DNA of 64,000 bases from Haliclona indistincta. Taxonomy: Eukaryota > Porifera > Demospongiae > Haplosclerida > Chalinidae. Position numbers and translations under genes: made by a program. Below, in pieces: positions 23,701 through 34,731 of the stretch (within the stretch, counting starts at the first letter, position 1; the number at the start of each line of letters is the position of its first letter). The notes under the pieces were generated by a model. The model was given only the letters and a program-made list of their open reading frames with translations. It did no database searches and had not been told where the DNA came from. The stretch lies in NCBI GenBank assembly GCA_964017065.1, contig OZ024789.1:10749439-10813438 (forward strand). The letters run 5' to 3'.

Positions 23701-26061
23701 AGAGTGTCCTCCTGTCCTCTCACTGATCATGCATTCACTCTCCTGCACACAGGCTGTCTGTTCAGCCATTGCTGTGTTGCTCCATTACCTGTTCCTGGTG
23801 GTGTTCATGTGGATGCTAATGGAGGGTGTGGTCTTATACGTAGCACTGGTCAAAGTATTTGTCAAATATCACAAACGCTACATAGCTGCTTTCACTGTAG
23901 CTAGTTATGGTCAGTTGAATAATTGCTTGTTATTGGTGACCGGATCTGGGAAAACCAACCTTAAGGGGATCTCTAGTAGACGAAAGTAGCGCATGATATT
24001 CTAATATGACTTTTTAGGTCAAAAACCACTTTTGTATTCAAAAGAACAAGGATAGTACTTATCATTTCTGCATCAACATTGATGCTGACGAAATTCAAAG
24101 TGCTGGATATTTTGCGTTATTTCCATTTACGACAGATCCCCTTAAGGTTCATTTTCCCAGATTCGTTTAATTTGGTTTAATATTTTTCATAAACTAATAG
24201 GTATTCCATTAGCATACATGGCTCTTGTTGTACCTCTTGGCTTCTTGGTCAATACCGACAAGTTGGGGCATCATTATAAACAGTCCAATACTACTAGTGG
24301 AGAGGTGCTGGCGTAAGTGAGATTATCAAGTTAGTGAATCATGACTGTCTTGTGTATTTAGGTGCTGGCTTCGATATGATACTCAGTTTATTTGGGCCTT
24401 CATATCACCGGTTATTCTCATTATTCTGGTTAGTCACAAGTTTATTTCTGGTCAACACTGCACATGCACAGAAATAATCAACAAATTCTGACTCCATTCA
24501 AGATACATGTATGATACCCGTGCAAGGGTAGCTTAGTGCTGTATGGCTGCAATTGTTCACTAAGAATAGATAGTATTTATTGTCATGAATTAAATCTCTA
24601 CCCAATGTTGTTGTTGAAATTGTTGTGGTGCATTTTATTCTGATGTCTGTGTGCTTTAGATCAATGTTGGTTTTCTGGTTATGGCGCTTGCTATCATGTA
24701 CAAGCATTTGAAGAAACAGCAAAATAAAGCAGAAGTAGACACGGCCAAGTAAGTGATTTCAGACTGACTGTGATAGAGCCAAGGGGTAGTTGCTCGTATT
24801 AGACGTTTACGACGTAGAACTGATAACTCAAAGAATTAGAGCTAAATTGGTAACTGATTTTGTATTACAAAGAGAAGAGTATTAAATAGTAAATAGAAGT
24901 TTCTAGAAGAAGAATAATCTAGAAGTGTGAAGTATGTTCTATACATTAAAAGAAAGGAAAGGAATTATCTAGAAGGTTCTACAATAATTAGTCAAGTTTA
25001 AAGTTTAATTAGGGAAAATCCCTGGGGCAGGTTCCTTCTACCACACTGACATAATACTGACTTGAAAATGGTTCTTGTAAACTCAGGCACTGGATAAAGG
25101 TGGTCATTACATTGGTAGTTGTGATGGGTATAGCATGGATTGGTAATGTGCTCTTCTTTGATGTCAACCTAATCTTTGTTGCCTACATCATGACCATCTT
25201 CATTGCTGGTCAAGGAATCATCATATTCATCTTGTTTGTACCTCTCTCAAAGCAGGTTTGAGCTGTTTTAACTTCGTGCATAAATATTCTTCATTAACTC
25301 ATATGTAGGTAAGAGATGCTTATGCAAAGTGGTGGAGAATCAAAAAGCAACAGTCACCATTACTCGGTCCATTTCCAACGAAAAGTTCAACATTACCAGT
25401 ATCGGTATTTTACTTTAATTTACAAAAACTGTATTTCTTACTGATTTGCAGACGAATTCCTCCAACAAGAGTTCCATGGGTGAAAACATCTATTCTAACA
25501 GTATTGCTTTGGGTACATTTGATTCAGGTAAAGGCTGGTTTGCAATGTGCATGAAGCAGTAGCTTGAACTGTGTTTAACAATCTAAGGTACTATTTTGCT
25601 GTTTGTAGGATTTGTGCACTTTGCGGGTACTAAATTTTACGGTTCAAGCTTAAGCTTGCTGTGTTAAATAAAATAGAAAATATATGACTGTTGCTGGATT
25701 CGAACTCATTTGTAATAGGTCGCGTGCTGGATTTAAACCGTGCACCCTAAATTAACGCGCAGCTGTTAATTGAAAATTTTGATGTTTACTGGTACTAAAT
25801 TTTTGCGCTTTTTTGAGTCAATCTGCAGCAATAATCTATTATTAGTTACACTATTCACTAAGGTAGAAATAATTAAATTTCTATATTAGGGAGGCACGGT
25901 AGTGACTCCCTATTTATGGATGAACGAGAAAACAAGATGGCGGCTACATACAATGCATTAGCGTTCAAATGCTGATATTTTTAAATTTGTTACTTGAAAT
26001 TGTTACTAAAGTGACGAACCTGGAAACGGTGAAAATCGAGTTTCGTCATCGTTGTTCTCTA

Positions 26062-26118
<57 letters not shown>

Positions 26119-28147
26119 TTCCTTCCTTCCTTCCTTCCTTCCTTCCTTCCTTCCTTCCTTCCTTCCTTCCTTCCTTCCTTCCTTCCTTCCTTCCTTCCTT
26201 CCTTCCTTCCTTCCTTCCTTCCTTCCTTCCTTCCTTCCTTCCTTCCTTCCTTCCTTCCTTCCTTCCTTCCTTCCTTACTTACTTACTTACTTACTTCCTT
26301 CCTTCCTTCCTTTCTTTCTTTCGCTCTTTGTTTAGTTCTTTCTTTCTTTGTTTTGCTCTTTCTTTTGCTCTAGAAAGGTCAAATCAAGTTTCATTTCAAT
26401 TAAATTACCTAAAAAACAAACTGTTTTTTGTTGCGCCCCCAGGCTCCCCACTAAAACATATAGAACGGGGGAATTTTTAAAGGGGGTGTGCCCCCTTTAA
26501 CCCTTTATTTACTAAATTATCCTGCTGAAATTTAACCTCGTAAATGCTGACCACTTCTCTCGTGAATATCTCGTGTGTCTTTTGTGCTACTGGTCTCAAA
26601 TTTGCGTCCTTTTACGCCAGTGAGTAGCTGCAATTTCCGAGCACCCTGAAGCCATAAAATGTCCATGCCACTGCCATGACGTTTGGCGCAGGGACCGCGC
26701 CGAAAACCACTGGATTTTTTACGGTTATTTGTATAATTCTTCAATTTAGCTTAATTTCGGAATAATTAATTTAACACTTTTTTGATAAAGTTATGGTGTC
26801 TGAAGTGTGTATGTCGCCAAATGGCGACAATAGGAGTTAAAGGGTTAACCCGTGGTTCGAAGGGGCAGAGCCCCTCACCGCTTTTAGCATTTTGGGGGCT
26901 TCAGGATGCCTGGAAATGCATACTTTGGCATAGAATATTGTCTAAAATGTGCTGTTTGCTCACCTGGACACAACCAGGTTTTTGTATCAGTCACCAGGGC
27001 TAAACGAACACCAAAATTGGCTGGAAAATGACGAGGTCGCTGCACTTAAGCGGCTTCAGTTCCGATGCGGGAGTGGCCAACTCAGAGTTTAGTACATGGT
27101 CGTAAACTTTGACATGCCAGGAAAAATAGTGCTAGTTTGGAACAGCTGGCGTACTGCATGTTGTAGAAAATCGCAAGACAAACTGTCAGTTTAGAGGAAG
27201 TCAAATTTTCGTCAAAATACTAAAGGCCTAAGCAGTACATATTTTAAGTAGCATACGGCGAATGGTAAATAATAAGTTAATAAAATTATTATTATCCAGG
27301 GGGTGCCAGTGGCGGAAATCTTCGACCCCAGGCCGGTTTTTTACATAGCCCCATTACCCACCCACCCACTACGTCATAATGTGTCATATAATGAGATTCA
27401 CAATGCAAGCTAATTAATATTTATGAACAGCTGACGATCGCGTGCACGTAGCTCGTCGTCGATAGCGCGGGTGAGTCGATAGCGCGAGTGTAGTATCGAT
27501 CGTGATCATACAAAACATTGCTGCAGCAAGCAGAGATCAGAAAGCGACTGCGCTACCGTTGTGAATGTGGCCAAGATTAGTAGAAGCGACTACCACGTTT
27601 CAGAGAGTGCTCGTCGCGAAAACGCACCCGATGCTGCTAAAACTCCACGATTAGATAGCTTCTTTCGACGGAAAAACAACACACAAGAGCTGAGTGCAGC
27701 TGAATCTACTGCAGAAGCTGGTGAGTAGAATAACTGCCTGGCTCAGAAGCAGCTGCTTTGCATGCATTATGCTAGCCACGCCTCCAGTCCACACCCTTCA
27801 CAGCATAATGCATGATGCTTTCACCTGCATTTTACAGTGTATGTATATACACACTGTCAATAATAACAAAAGCATGTTATATCTGCATGATATAGACCTC
27901 TTCTGATGTCAAGAACCTGTAAAACAACTCTACAGAGCACCATAAATATAGTGGCTAAAATTTACGCAAAATGACTTTTTGTGCAAAAACCCTCTCAACC
28001 CACCCACCCACTTTTTGGCCTGGGGTCGGTAATTTTTCTTTCTGGTACCCCCTGTTATTATCTATTTATTTTCTACATGTAGATGACAGTCGAAGCACCT
28101 TGAAGTCGAAACGAAGTGATTCTCTTGAAGATGCTGACACTCAATAA
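20715..28147 (+). CDS. Gene 3: intact adhesion GPCR, ectodomain type II, about 968 aa
   Basis: Exons: 20715-20827, 20882-21024, 21085-21885, 21934-22010, 22109-22252, 22308-22358, 22442-22547, 22797-22898, 22955-23015, 23063-23206, 23254-23380, 23438-23541, 23594-23696, 23753-23909, 24201-24312, 24362-24428, 24660-24748, 25087-25255, 25309-25404, 25452-25527, 28083-28147. The sum is 2907 bases, a multiple of three. A signal peptide (MTKVTHFLVFCCVVLQS) is followed by the type II N-terminal domain (FGLNLEYTTY; RYQFMIQFSCAWSCHCI), a Ser/Thr stalk to about 340, the Cys module (CLCNGTWGPDPC), GAIN with GPS CNHLTHFAIL near 612, seven membrane segments (about 625-890) and a tail ending SDSLEDADTQ. 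Intron 14 holds a MITE, intron 17 a solo LTR, and intron 20 grew to 2.55 kb with four element types, yet all splice sites are kept. It is the closest relative of gene 1. Confidence 0.87.
23941..24175. mobile_element. MITE, 235 bp, in intron 14 of gene 3
   Basis: Terminal inverted repeats of about 30 bases: left CGGATCTGGGAAAA with CCTTAAGGGGATCT, right the reverse of CGAATCTGGGAAAA with CCTTAAGGGGATCT. It is absent from the same intron of gene 1 (6524-6582). No clear target duplication or coding sequence is seen. The superfamily is undecided. Confidence 0.7.
24769..25045. mobile_element. Solo LTR, 277 bp, with 5-bp target duplication CTGAC
   Basis: It starts TGTGATAG and ends CTACCACA (TG...CA with near-inverted ends). 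CTGAC flanks it on both sides (24764-24768 and 25046-25050). The same intron in gene 1 (7112-7160) has the unoccupied target (TTCAGAATGACATACTT). This is what recombination between the two LTRs of a retrotransposon leaves behind. No internal coding part remains. The family is not identifiable by eye. Confidence 0.85.
25684..25745 (-). repeat. tRNA B-box-like 3'-flank repeat (gene 3 copy)
   Basis: It corresponds to 7784-7862; one B-box (read as AGTTCGAATCC) is intact and the second has decayed to GGTTTAAATCC. Confidence 0.35.
25887..26360. mobile_element. 5' part of element V with a greatly expanded (CTTT/CCTT)n tract
   Basis: It begins with the imperfect hairpin TAGGGAGGCACGG...CTCCCTA and AACAAGATGGCGGCTACATA, as at 39737 and 45870. 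The short CTTT run of those copies is here expanded to about 260 bases (26060-26325), first TTTC, then TTCC and finally TTAC units. The open frames reading FLPSFLPS are artefacts of the repeat. Confidence 0.75.
26501..26844. mobile_element. piggyBac-like MITE, 344 bp, TTAA target
   Basis: Ends CCCTTTA...TTAAAGGG are flanked on both sides by TTAA (26497-26500 and 26845-26848). A TTAA target and CCC(T)...GGG ends are hallmarks of the piggyBac superfamily. Its sequence matches, in reverse orientation, the outer parts of the larger element in intron 15 of gene 9. It has no transposase, so it is non-autonomous. Confidence 0.8.
26849..27296. other. Mixed repeat debris in the gene 3 last intron
   Basis: Part of this (about 27025-27075, GACGAGGTCGCTGCACTT) resembles the interior of the piggyBac-like element at 63.75 kb. 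There is also a hairpin AAAGGGGGTGTGCCCCCTTT just before the MITE at 26479-26498. No gene is seen. Confidence 0.45.
27297..28054 (+). mobile_element. hAT-like non-autonomous element, 758 bp, 8-bp target duplication
   Basis: Ends CAGGGGGTGCCAG and (reversed) CAGGGGGTACCAG are followed on both sides by the internal match GACCCCAGGCC. TTATTATC is duplicated exactly at 27289-27296 and 28055-28062. An 8-bp duplication and CAGGG ends fit the hAT superfamily. Inside, near 27571-27720, a frame reads ISRSDYHVSESARREN and TPRLDSFFRRKN and ends at a GTGAGT donor. That style (basic stretch then LDSFF) is seen at the start of hAT transposases, so this may be the first exon of a deleted autonomous copy. 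Confidence 0.75.
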
Positions 28148-28370
28148 TATAATCACAAAAGAACAACAACTAATTTTGAACATGCATTTCAGTCTTTTAA
28201 ATTTTTATATCCCATTTTTGTGTAGTAATACTAAGTGAGCATTATTTAGATATGGCGCTGAAATCAAACTCGGCTTCATACAACTTCCTTAGCTGCATAC
28301 ATGTACAATTATGATTTTGACACATGCTTGTTGCTAAACTACGAAAACTGCCATGCACACCAGAATAAAG

Positions 28371-28672
28371 ATTTCGGAAGGAACTGTTGAACTTAAGATG
28401 TCAAACTGTTACTTGACATACATGTGTACCACCGAGCAGCATCAACGACACACAGAGACTTGTATACTGACAATCATCAGAACAATTGTCTGATCAATCC
28501 TAGGAGTCTGGAATCTCGAGAAACGCTAAAACAACGAAGATTTGCAACGGCTCCCTGAGAGTATAACAATAGAGATATGTGCGATAAGTCATTTTCACAC
28601 ATGAGTAGCCGCCATCTTACAGTAATTCGAGGTTATCCCAACATAATTATCATTGCCGCGTCAATGATAATA
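28371..28672 (-). mobile_element. Orphan exon 5 remnant followed by element X copy 3
   Basis: About 28371-28460 is the decayed exon 5 remnant (+ strand), equivalent to 12026-12115. About 28470-28672 is a shortened element X in the same orientation as copy 2, with a damaged end palindrome (ATTGCCGCGTCAATGAT). It lacks the LINE. Confidence 0.6.
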
Positions 28673-28842
28673 ATTACAACTTTTGATAATGCATTTTTGC
28701 TAAACTAAAAAACTGTCATGCACACCAGGATATGTTTATACATGTATTGAATGTTGCACTGACTATTATCATCATAAACTTATGCTGCCGCGCCATAAGA
28801 CGCTTGCTGGGACGTGTCGGGCTCATAATATTCGACCCTGCT

Positions 28843-31800
28843 ATGCCGGCCCGGGAGAACGTGATGTTTTTGTTCGCCATCGCTCTCTGCTACGCTTCGT
28901 TAATGCATGCGCAAAGTGCAGTAGACATCACGTAAGTATGCATGACTGATAGATGTGCTTATGATTTTATCTGTGATGACTTGTACGTTGTTCCTCATCA
29001 TGTACTGATCATGATATAGGTTTAGTCTTGTGTATACCACCACCACCAGTGTAGAATGCACAGGTACTCTTCCTACTGTTAAACTGAGCTTGAGAAGAAG
29101 ACAAGGCGATGGGCAACCTCCTAGCAATTGGAATACAGTTCAAGTTTACAAAGGTATTACGTATTACCTATATACTAGGACTAGGTAATTCCTAGTGCGA
29201 GCGAATTTTCTTTAGGCAATTGTAGCAACCTGGAACAGATTGTGACAATAAATAATGTCAGAAACAATGAAAGATATGAGTTCAGGATTGAGCTAAGTGT
29301 TGGTAGTCCCTGTCATTGTGTTGCACCCATTGGCTCCTTTGGACTTGTACAAGAATGGAATAATGGTGAAGCATTGTGCAACAGCTCAGTCATTAGTCCG
29401 TATTATCTTTGTGCTTCAAACTCACAACCTGTTATCTACTTGACTAAGCGATTCAAATTACCAGATGGTGCAACAACATCGAATACTGGTAGCTGTAATC
29501 AGCTCAGTGGTGAAGATCTGAGCAACATCCCAACCTATTGTCCTGAAAGCAACACTGCAGTTACCATTGATTCTTCATCATTCAATCCAGTTACAAGCTC
29601 TGCAATACTCGGCACAGCATCACCGACCCTCAGCAGCACCCCATGCATCACTGTCATCAGCACCTATTTCAATAACTGTTGACTTCGAATTCACCAGTTC
29701 AGTTCAATTTGAAAGCTCTACATCGGCAATCATCATTCCCTCGTCTACTAAATATAAATCTTTCGGTATTTCCTCCAATTCAAAAGAAAATCACTCTTCA
29801 TCTATGATTGTCACTCCTACTTCTACACCAGCTATTTCTACAACAACTGTTTTGCCTTCTCTCACATCAACTCAAATCTTGAACAGCACTTTATCATCGT
29901 CAGAAGTATCAAGCTCAATTCCAAAAATATTCTGTCCTGAAGACGGAATTTGGAAGCAGACCACAGCTTGTACATCTACGACACTGCAAGTCTGTTCGTC
30001 TGATCTTAAGACAAATGGTTAGTAAAAGTCCAATGGGGTGGAGGGAAAGCTCCCTCTCCTGAAATTTTAAAGCTCAACATGCCCCCTGAAATTAAAACAA
30101 AATAAAATTAGTTACATTACCTATAGTGAGACGTTGTAAACTGTTGTAATGACAATTTTATGCCTAAATTAAAGTATTACAACAGCAGTTATGAGCTTAT
30201 GAATATTAATAATTATTACCAAAATAATTTTCTGTCGTGTTCCACACCTTTTCCTAATTTGCTAGATGAAACATTGTGAGTAGCCGACATTTCATAGCAA
30301 TAGCTGACCAAATTAAAGCTCCAAATCTCTCTGTGTGTCAGTTGGAATCAAATTTATTTGTTGTTGCATGTACATTGTAGGCACTCGCGAGTGTTATTGT
30401 AATGGAACATGGGGACCTGAACCATGTCCAGTAACTATTGGACAAGTAAAAAAGTTGGTATGTGCAATGAATCAATTTTTGCAATCCTTTGTTAAGATTT
30501 CAGAAGGAAGTGTTGAACAAGGTCTCGAACTGTTACTCATTCTACCACCAAACAGCATCAACAACACACAGAGACTGGATGTGCTGACAAGTGCATTTAA
30601 AATGATGTCAAAATTGAATGATTCAGAACAGTTGAATGAAGTCTTGGCAGAGGTAAATAGAATCAGTAATAATCAATCGAGATGATAAAAATCATTTGTT
30701 AGACTGCTATACAAGTTGTTGACACAGTTCCAATTGATGAGGTAATAATACTAAGACTAGTGTAACTTGCCGATTGTTACAATTTAAACAATAATACTAA
30801 AAGAGTGATCCAGAGCCATTGTTGTTGTCTATTCTGGATATGATAGCTCTCAGTCTTGAAAACAATAGTGTTGTCTTAGCATCTGATGGATCCATAGGTT
30901 TGGTTGTGTAGTTTAATTGCTGACACAAAATTGAAGTGTTGTTGTTTACAACTGATGCAGTTTTGAAAGTGAGGGAAGTGTTTCCTGGTAGTAGTCATGT
31001 ACTGGGAATGCAGGTTGACAACAACTACATCAGTCTGCCTGGAGAGCTATTTGAGAACTTGAATGAATCAGGTATAGAATTAAGTACACTTTATAAAGAA
31101 TTACATGTACATTATCTCTCTCTTCAGAATTTGTGGCATCTTTCTACTTTGAAAACATATCACATCTGCTTCCGGGCAGAAAGTAAAAACAATTGTTGCC
31201 AAAATTAATTAAATTTTTCTCATGCTATATACCAGTCCAATCTCTCCAGTTATATCATCCATTCTCAGCTGCACTGATTGTCGTACCAGTAACCTAACAG
31301 AGAATGTTACCATACTCTTTGACTTGCCTTCAAGAATGAACAGTGACACAGTTATTTGTGTGTTTGTGGACTTGAGGTAAATTTGTAGCTACACACAGCT
31401 CTCAGAACACATCTTGTCTTGACTATTATTATAATAATTATACAGTAGTGGAGTCAATAAGACCAATTTCTGGAATACCAGTGGATGCATGACAGTGGAA
31501 TATGAGAATGGCTCAGTAATGTGTTCATGTAACCATCTCACACACTTTGCTATTCTTCTTGGACCTGGTGTTGAAGTAGGAAATACATTAATTAATTTGA
31601 GATTGCATCCTCTCTTCCTAGATTCCTTCAGTAAATCAGAAGATGTTGAAAGTGATAGGACAAGTGTTTGTGTCTATCTCACTGGTGTTCCTGTTGGCTA
31701 CTATTCTGACATTTGTACTACAAAAGTTAGCGTCACATGATGTTCTCACCTACTTAATTGACACTGACAGATCACTGTGGAACATGCGTAACTACATTCA

Positions 31801-34531
31801 CTGTATGTTGTGTGCCAACTTGATTGCTGCCCAGCTCGTGTTTGTAGTGGGTGTGGAGAGAACTGAGAATAAGGTAAAGAGTGTCCCTACTCATTATGCC
31901 TCGGTGGGCGGAGCCACGAGGCATACAGTAGTTCGTTTGTGTATGTGTGTGTGTGTATCTGTCTGTCTGTCTGTCGGCAGGATTTCTCGTCGCTCGCTGA
32001 AAACTAAGCGCTGAAACGTGCAACACAAGCTAAAGTCGATATTTGCTTGAAAATGAATTGTAAGGATTTTGGTTATAAGGCTCTGTTCGTGAGTTATAGC
32101 GTGATTGCTTACCTCGCGATCGCCGGCTGGCGACTACTGGCGATCTAGTTGCTGATGTAAAGACAAAATTGTCCATTGCTGGCTGCCTTACAGCTAGTGA
32201 GTTCGCCTTTACTTCAGAACAGCACGGCAGACTTGTATATGAAGCTGCGTTCTAGAGTTATGGCGTAGCTTTGCTTACCTCGCGATCGATGGCCGTTGCT
32301 GGCGATCTAGAGTTTCTCCGTAGACAAAAAAATATCCACAGTTGACTGCCTAGAAGCTGATAGGTTACATCGTATATCTAAAGAAATTAGAAATTGTGTA
32401 AGCAAGCTATGAACGCTATCTCGCTGAACAATATAGACACGCCCAGTTGAATTAGTGGTCAGCACTGATTGGCTTCTGATTGCATAACTATTATACTGCA
32501 TTGTGATTGCTGTACAGAAAGGTACAACAGCTGCAGTTTAACTTTACTGTGTATGTTTATTTTCTTTTCTCTACTCCTTACATCTCACTAGTATAATTAT
32601 GTAAAATAATCCTTGCCATTATTGAATACAATGACAGATTTAATGTCTCTCACATGAGGTGCAAAATTAAGCATGATAAACTTTAATTTGTGAACTTCGT
32701 AATGATTTTATAAGTTGTCAGCCATTAACATAGTGTTCAACTAGCAACAGCAGACTTTCATTACTGCTTGTGTATTTCAGTTCAGCATATTTATTCAGAC
32801 AGGCATGTATGCATAACATTCCACCGAGGCATAAGCACCTTCGGTGCCTAGTTGATCATTCACTCTTCTGCACACAGGCTGTCTGTTCAGCCATTGCTGT
32901 GTTGCTCCACTACCTGTTCCTGGTGGTGTTCATGTGGATGCTAATGGAGGGTGTGGTCTTGTACTTAGTATTAGTCAAAGTGTTTGTCAAGCACCACATC
33001 AAGCGTTACATTATTGCTTTTACTATATCAAGCTATGGTTAGAAAAATTCATGCACCTCGATAGCTAATCAATAAAATCTATTGTATAATTATACAGGAA
33101 TCCCACTTCTATACATGTTAGTGGCAGTGCCTCTCGGATTCCTAGTGAATAATGATAACACTGGACACCATTATGGACAACACAATGCTACAAATGGAGA
33201 CCTACTAGCGTATGTATACATGCAGCTTCATTACTTAGCTAAATTACATAACGTTTACTTGATAATAGATGCTGGTTGCGATATGACACACACTTTGTGT
33301 GGGCTTTCATTGCTCCTGTCATTCTTATCATTCTGGTTAGTGTTGTTTCAAATCAGTTCAGTACATTATTATTCCTTTAGGTAAATATAGGATTTCTGAT
33401 CATGGCAGTTGTTGTATTGTACTGTTTAGCAAAAGAGAAAGATGAGGATAAGTTAAACTCCAACTCAGCTAGGTATAATGATATTTTTAACCGAAGGCAG
33501 ACGTCATCAACTCTATAGGTACTGGATAAAGATGGTCATTACATTGGTAGTTGTGATGGGTATAGCATGGATTGCTAATGTGCTCTTCTTTGATGTCAAC
33601 CTAATCTTTGTTGCCTACATCATGACCATCTTCATTGCTGGTCAAGGAATCATCATATTCATCTTGTTTGTACCTCTCTCAAAGCAGGTTTGAGCTGTTT
33701 TAACATTGTGCATAATTATTCTTTATTAACCCATGTAGGTAAGAGATGCTTATGCAAAGTGGTGGAGAATCAAAAAGCAACAGTCACCATTACTCGGTCC
33801 GTTTTCAACGAAAAGTTCATCATTACCAGTATCGGTATTTTACTTTAATTTACAAAAAAATGTTTTTTTACTGACTTGCAGACGAATTCCTCCAACAAAA
33901 GTTCCATGGGTGAAAACATCTATTCCAACAGTATTGCTTTGGGTACATTTGATTCAGGTAAAGGCTGGTTTGCAATGTGCATGACACAGTGGCTTGAACT
34001 GTGTCTCAGTTAGTTTTGCTACCTCATGATTGCACATAGCCATAACACAGGCTCATGTAGTTTCTATATAAGCACAAAAATACATGCTTCATGATTTATG
34101 ATTTACTCACTGCAAATCTAAATGACTCGTAAAGTAGCAATTTTGATGTGTACTGATTTTTGCGATTTTGAGTAGAAATATCAAATAATAGTAACCATAA
34201 CATTTTTTTACACTATTCACTGAGGTAGAAAAAATTCTATATCCCTTTTACATTGACACAATAGAATGTAGCATGAGCTTGCTACTGTATCACGTCATAA
34301 GTTTTCTATCATAAACCTATTATAAAAATTATCAATAATATTGAGCAAAATTTGTTTGCTTTTTAGCATAAATAAATACTACAAACTATTTCTAGTTATT
34401 CTTACTAAGCTGTACATAATTATTTTAAGTAGTATACGGTGCATGGTGTAACTGTCTGAATAGTAACCTGTTATTATTATTATTATTATCTATTTTTTCT
34501 AGATGACAGTCGAAGCAATTTGAAGAAGTGA
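28843..34531 (+). pseudogene. Gene 4: adhesion GPCR, ectodomain type I, one frameshift in the stalk
   Basis: Exons: 28843-28931, 29020-29153, 29216-30017, 30381-30457, 30497-30652, 30703-30741, 30794-30897, 30961-31071, 31128-31182, 31235-31376, 31446-31575, 31622-31725, 31771-31873, 32878-33037, 33098-33209, 33269-33335, 33381-33472, 33519-33687, 33739-33834, 33882-33957, 34503-34531 (some ends +/-1). It is nearly identical to gene 2, but exon 3 is 19 bases longer; a 4-base insertion near 29645 puts the stalk out of frame and brings a stop at 29680. The rest, including GPS and all TM exons, is intact. The tail is shortened (stops after SRSNLKK). It is a young pseudogene, a secreted N-terminal fragment, or a sequencing error at this one place. 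Confidence 0.8.
31891..32851. mobile_element. Hairpin-ended element E, copy 2, in intron 13 of gene 4
   Basis: This 0.96 kb insertion is absent from intron 13 of the other genes. Its left end folds (TATGCCTCG...CGAGGCATA). Its right end carries the hairpin GCACCTTCGGTGC followed by CTAG, with T next in the flank, as Helitron 3' ends have. The left end begins TC but after C rather than A. It has no Rep/helicase sequence. The interior matches 8.45-8.75 kb. Confidence 0.6.
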
Positions 34532-34731
34532 TTCTTTTGAAGATACTGACACTCGATAATAATTATGATCCAAAAATTAATTAAAACACCTTTTTAACAT
34601 GCATTTCAGTCTTTCATTATTAATTTTTATATCCGATTATTGTAATACTAAGTGAGCATTATTAATTTTAGATAATGGCACTGAAATCAAACTCGGTTTC
34701 CAACTAAATTTGTTGTTGCGTGTACATTGTA

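Noticed and set aside
25969..26480. FLPS-repeat proteins of over 130 residues
   Set aside because: Translation of the TTCC microsatellite in element V.
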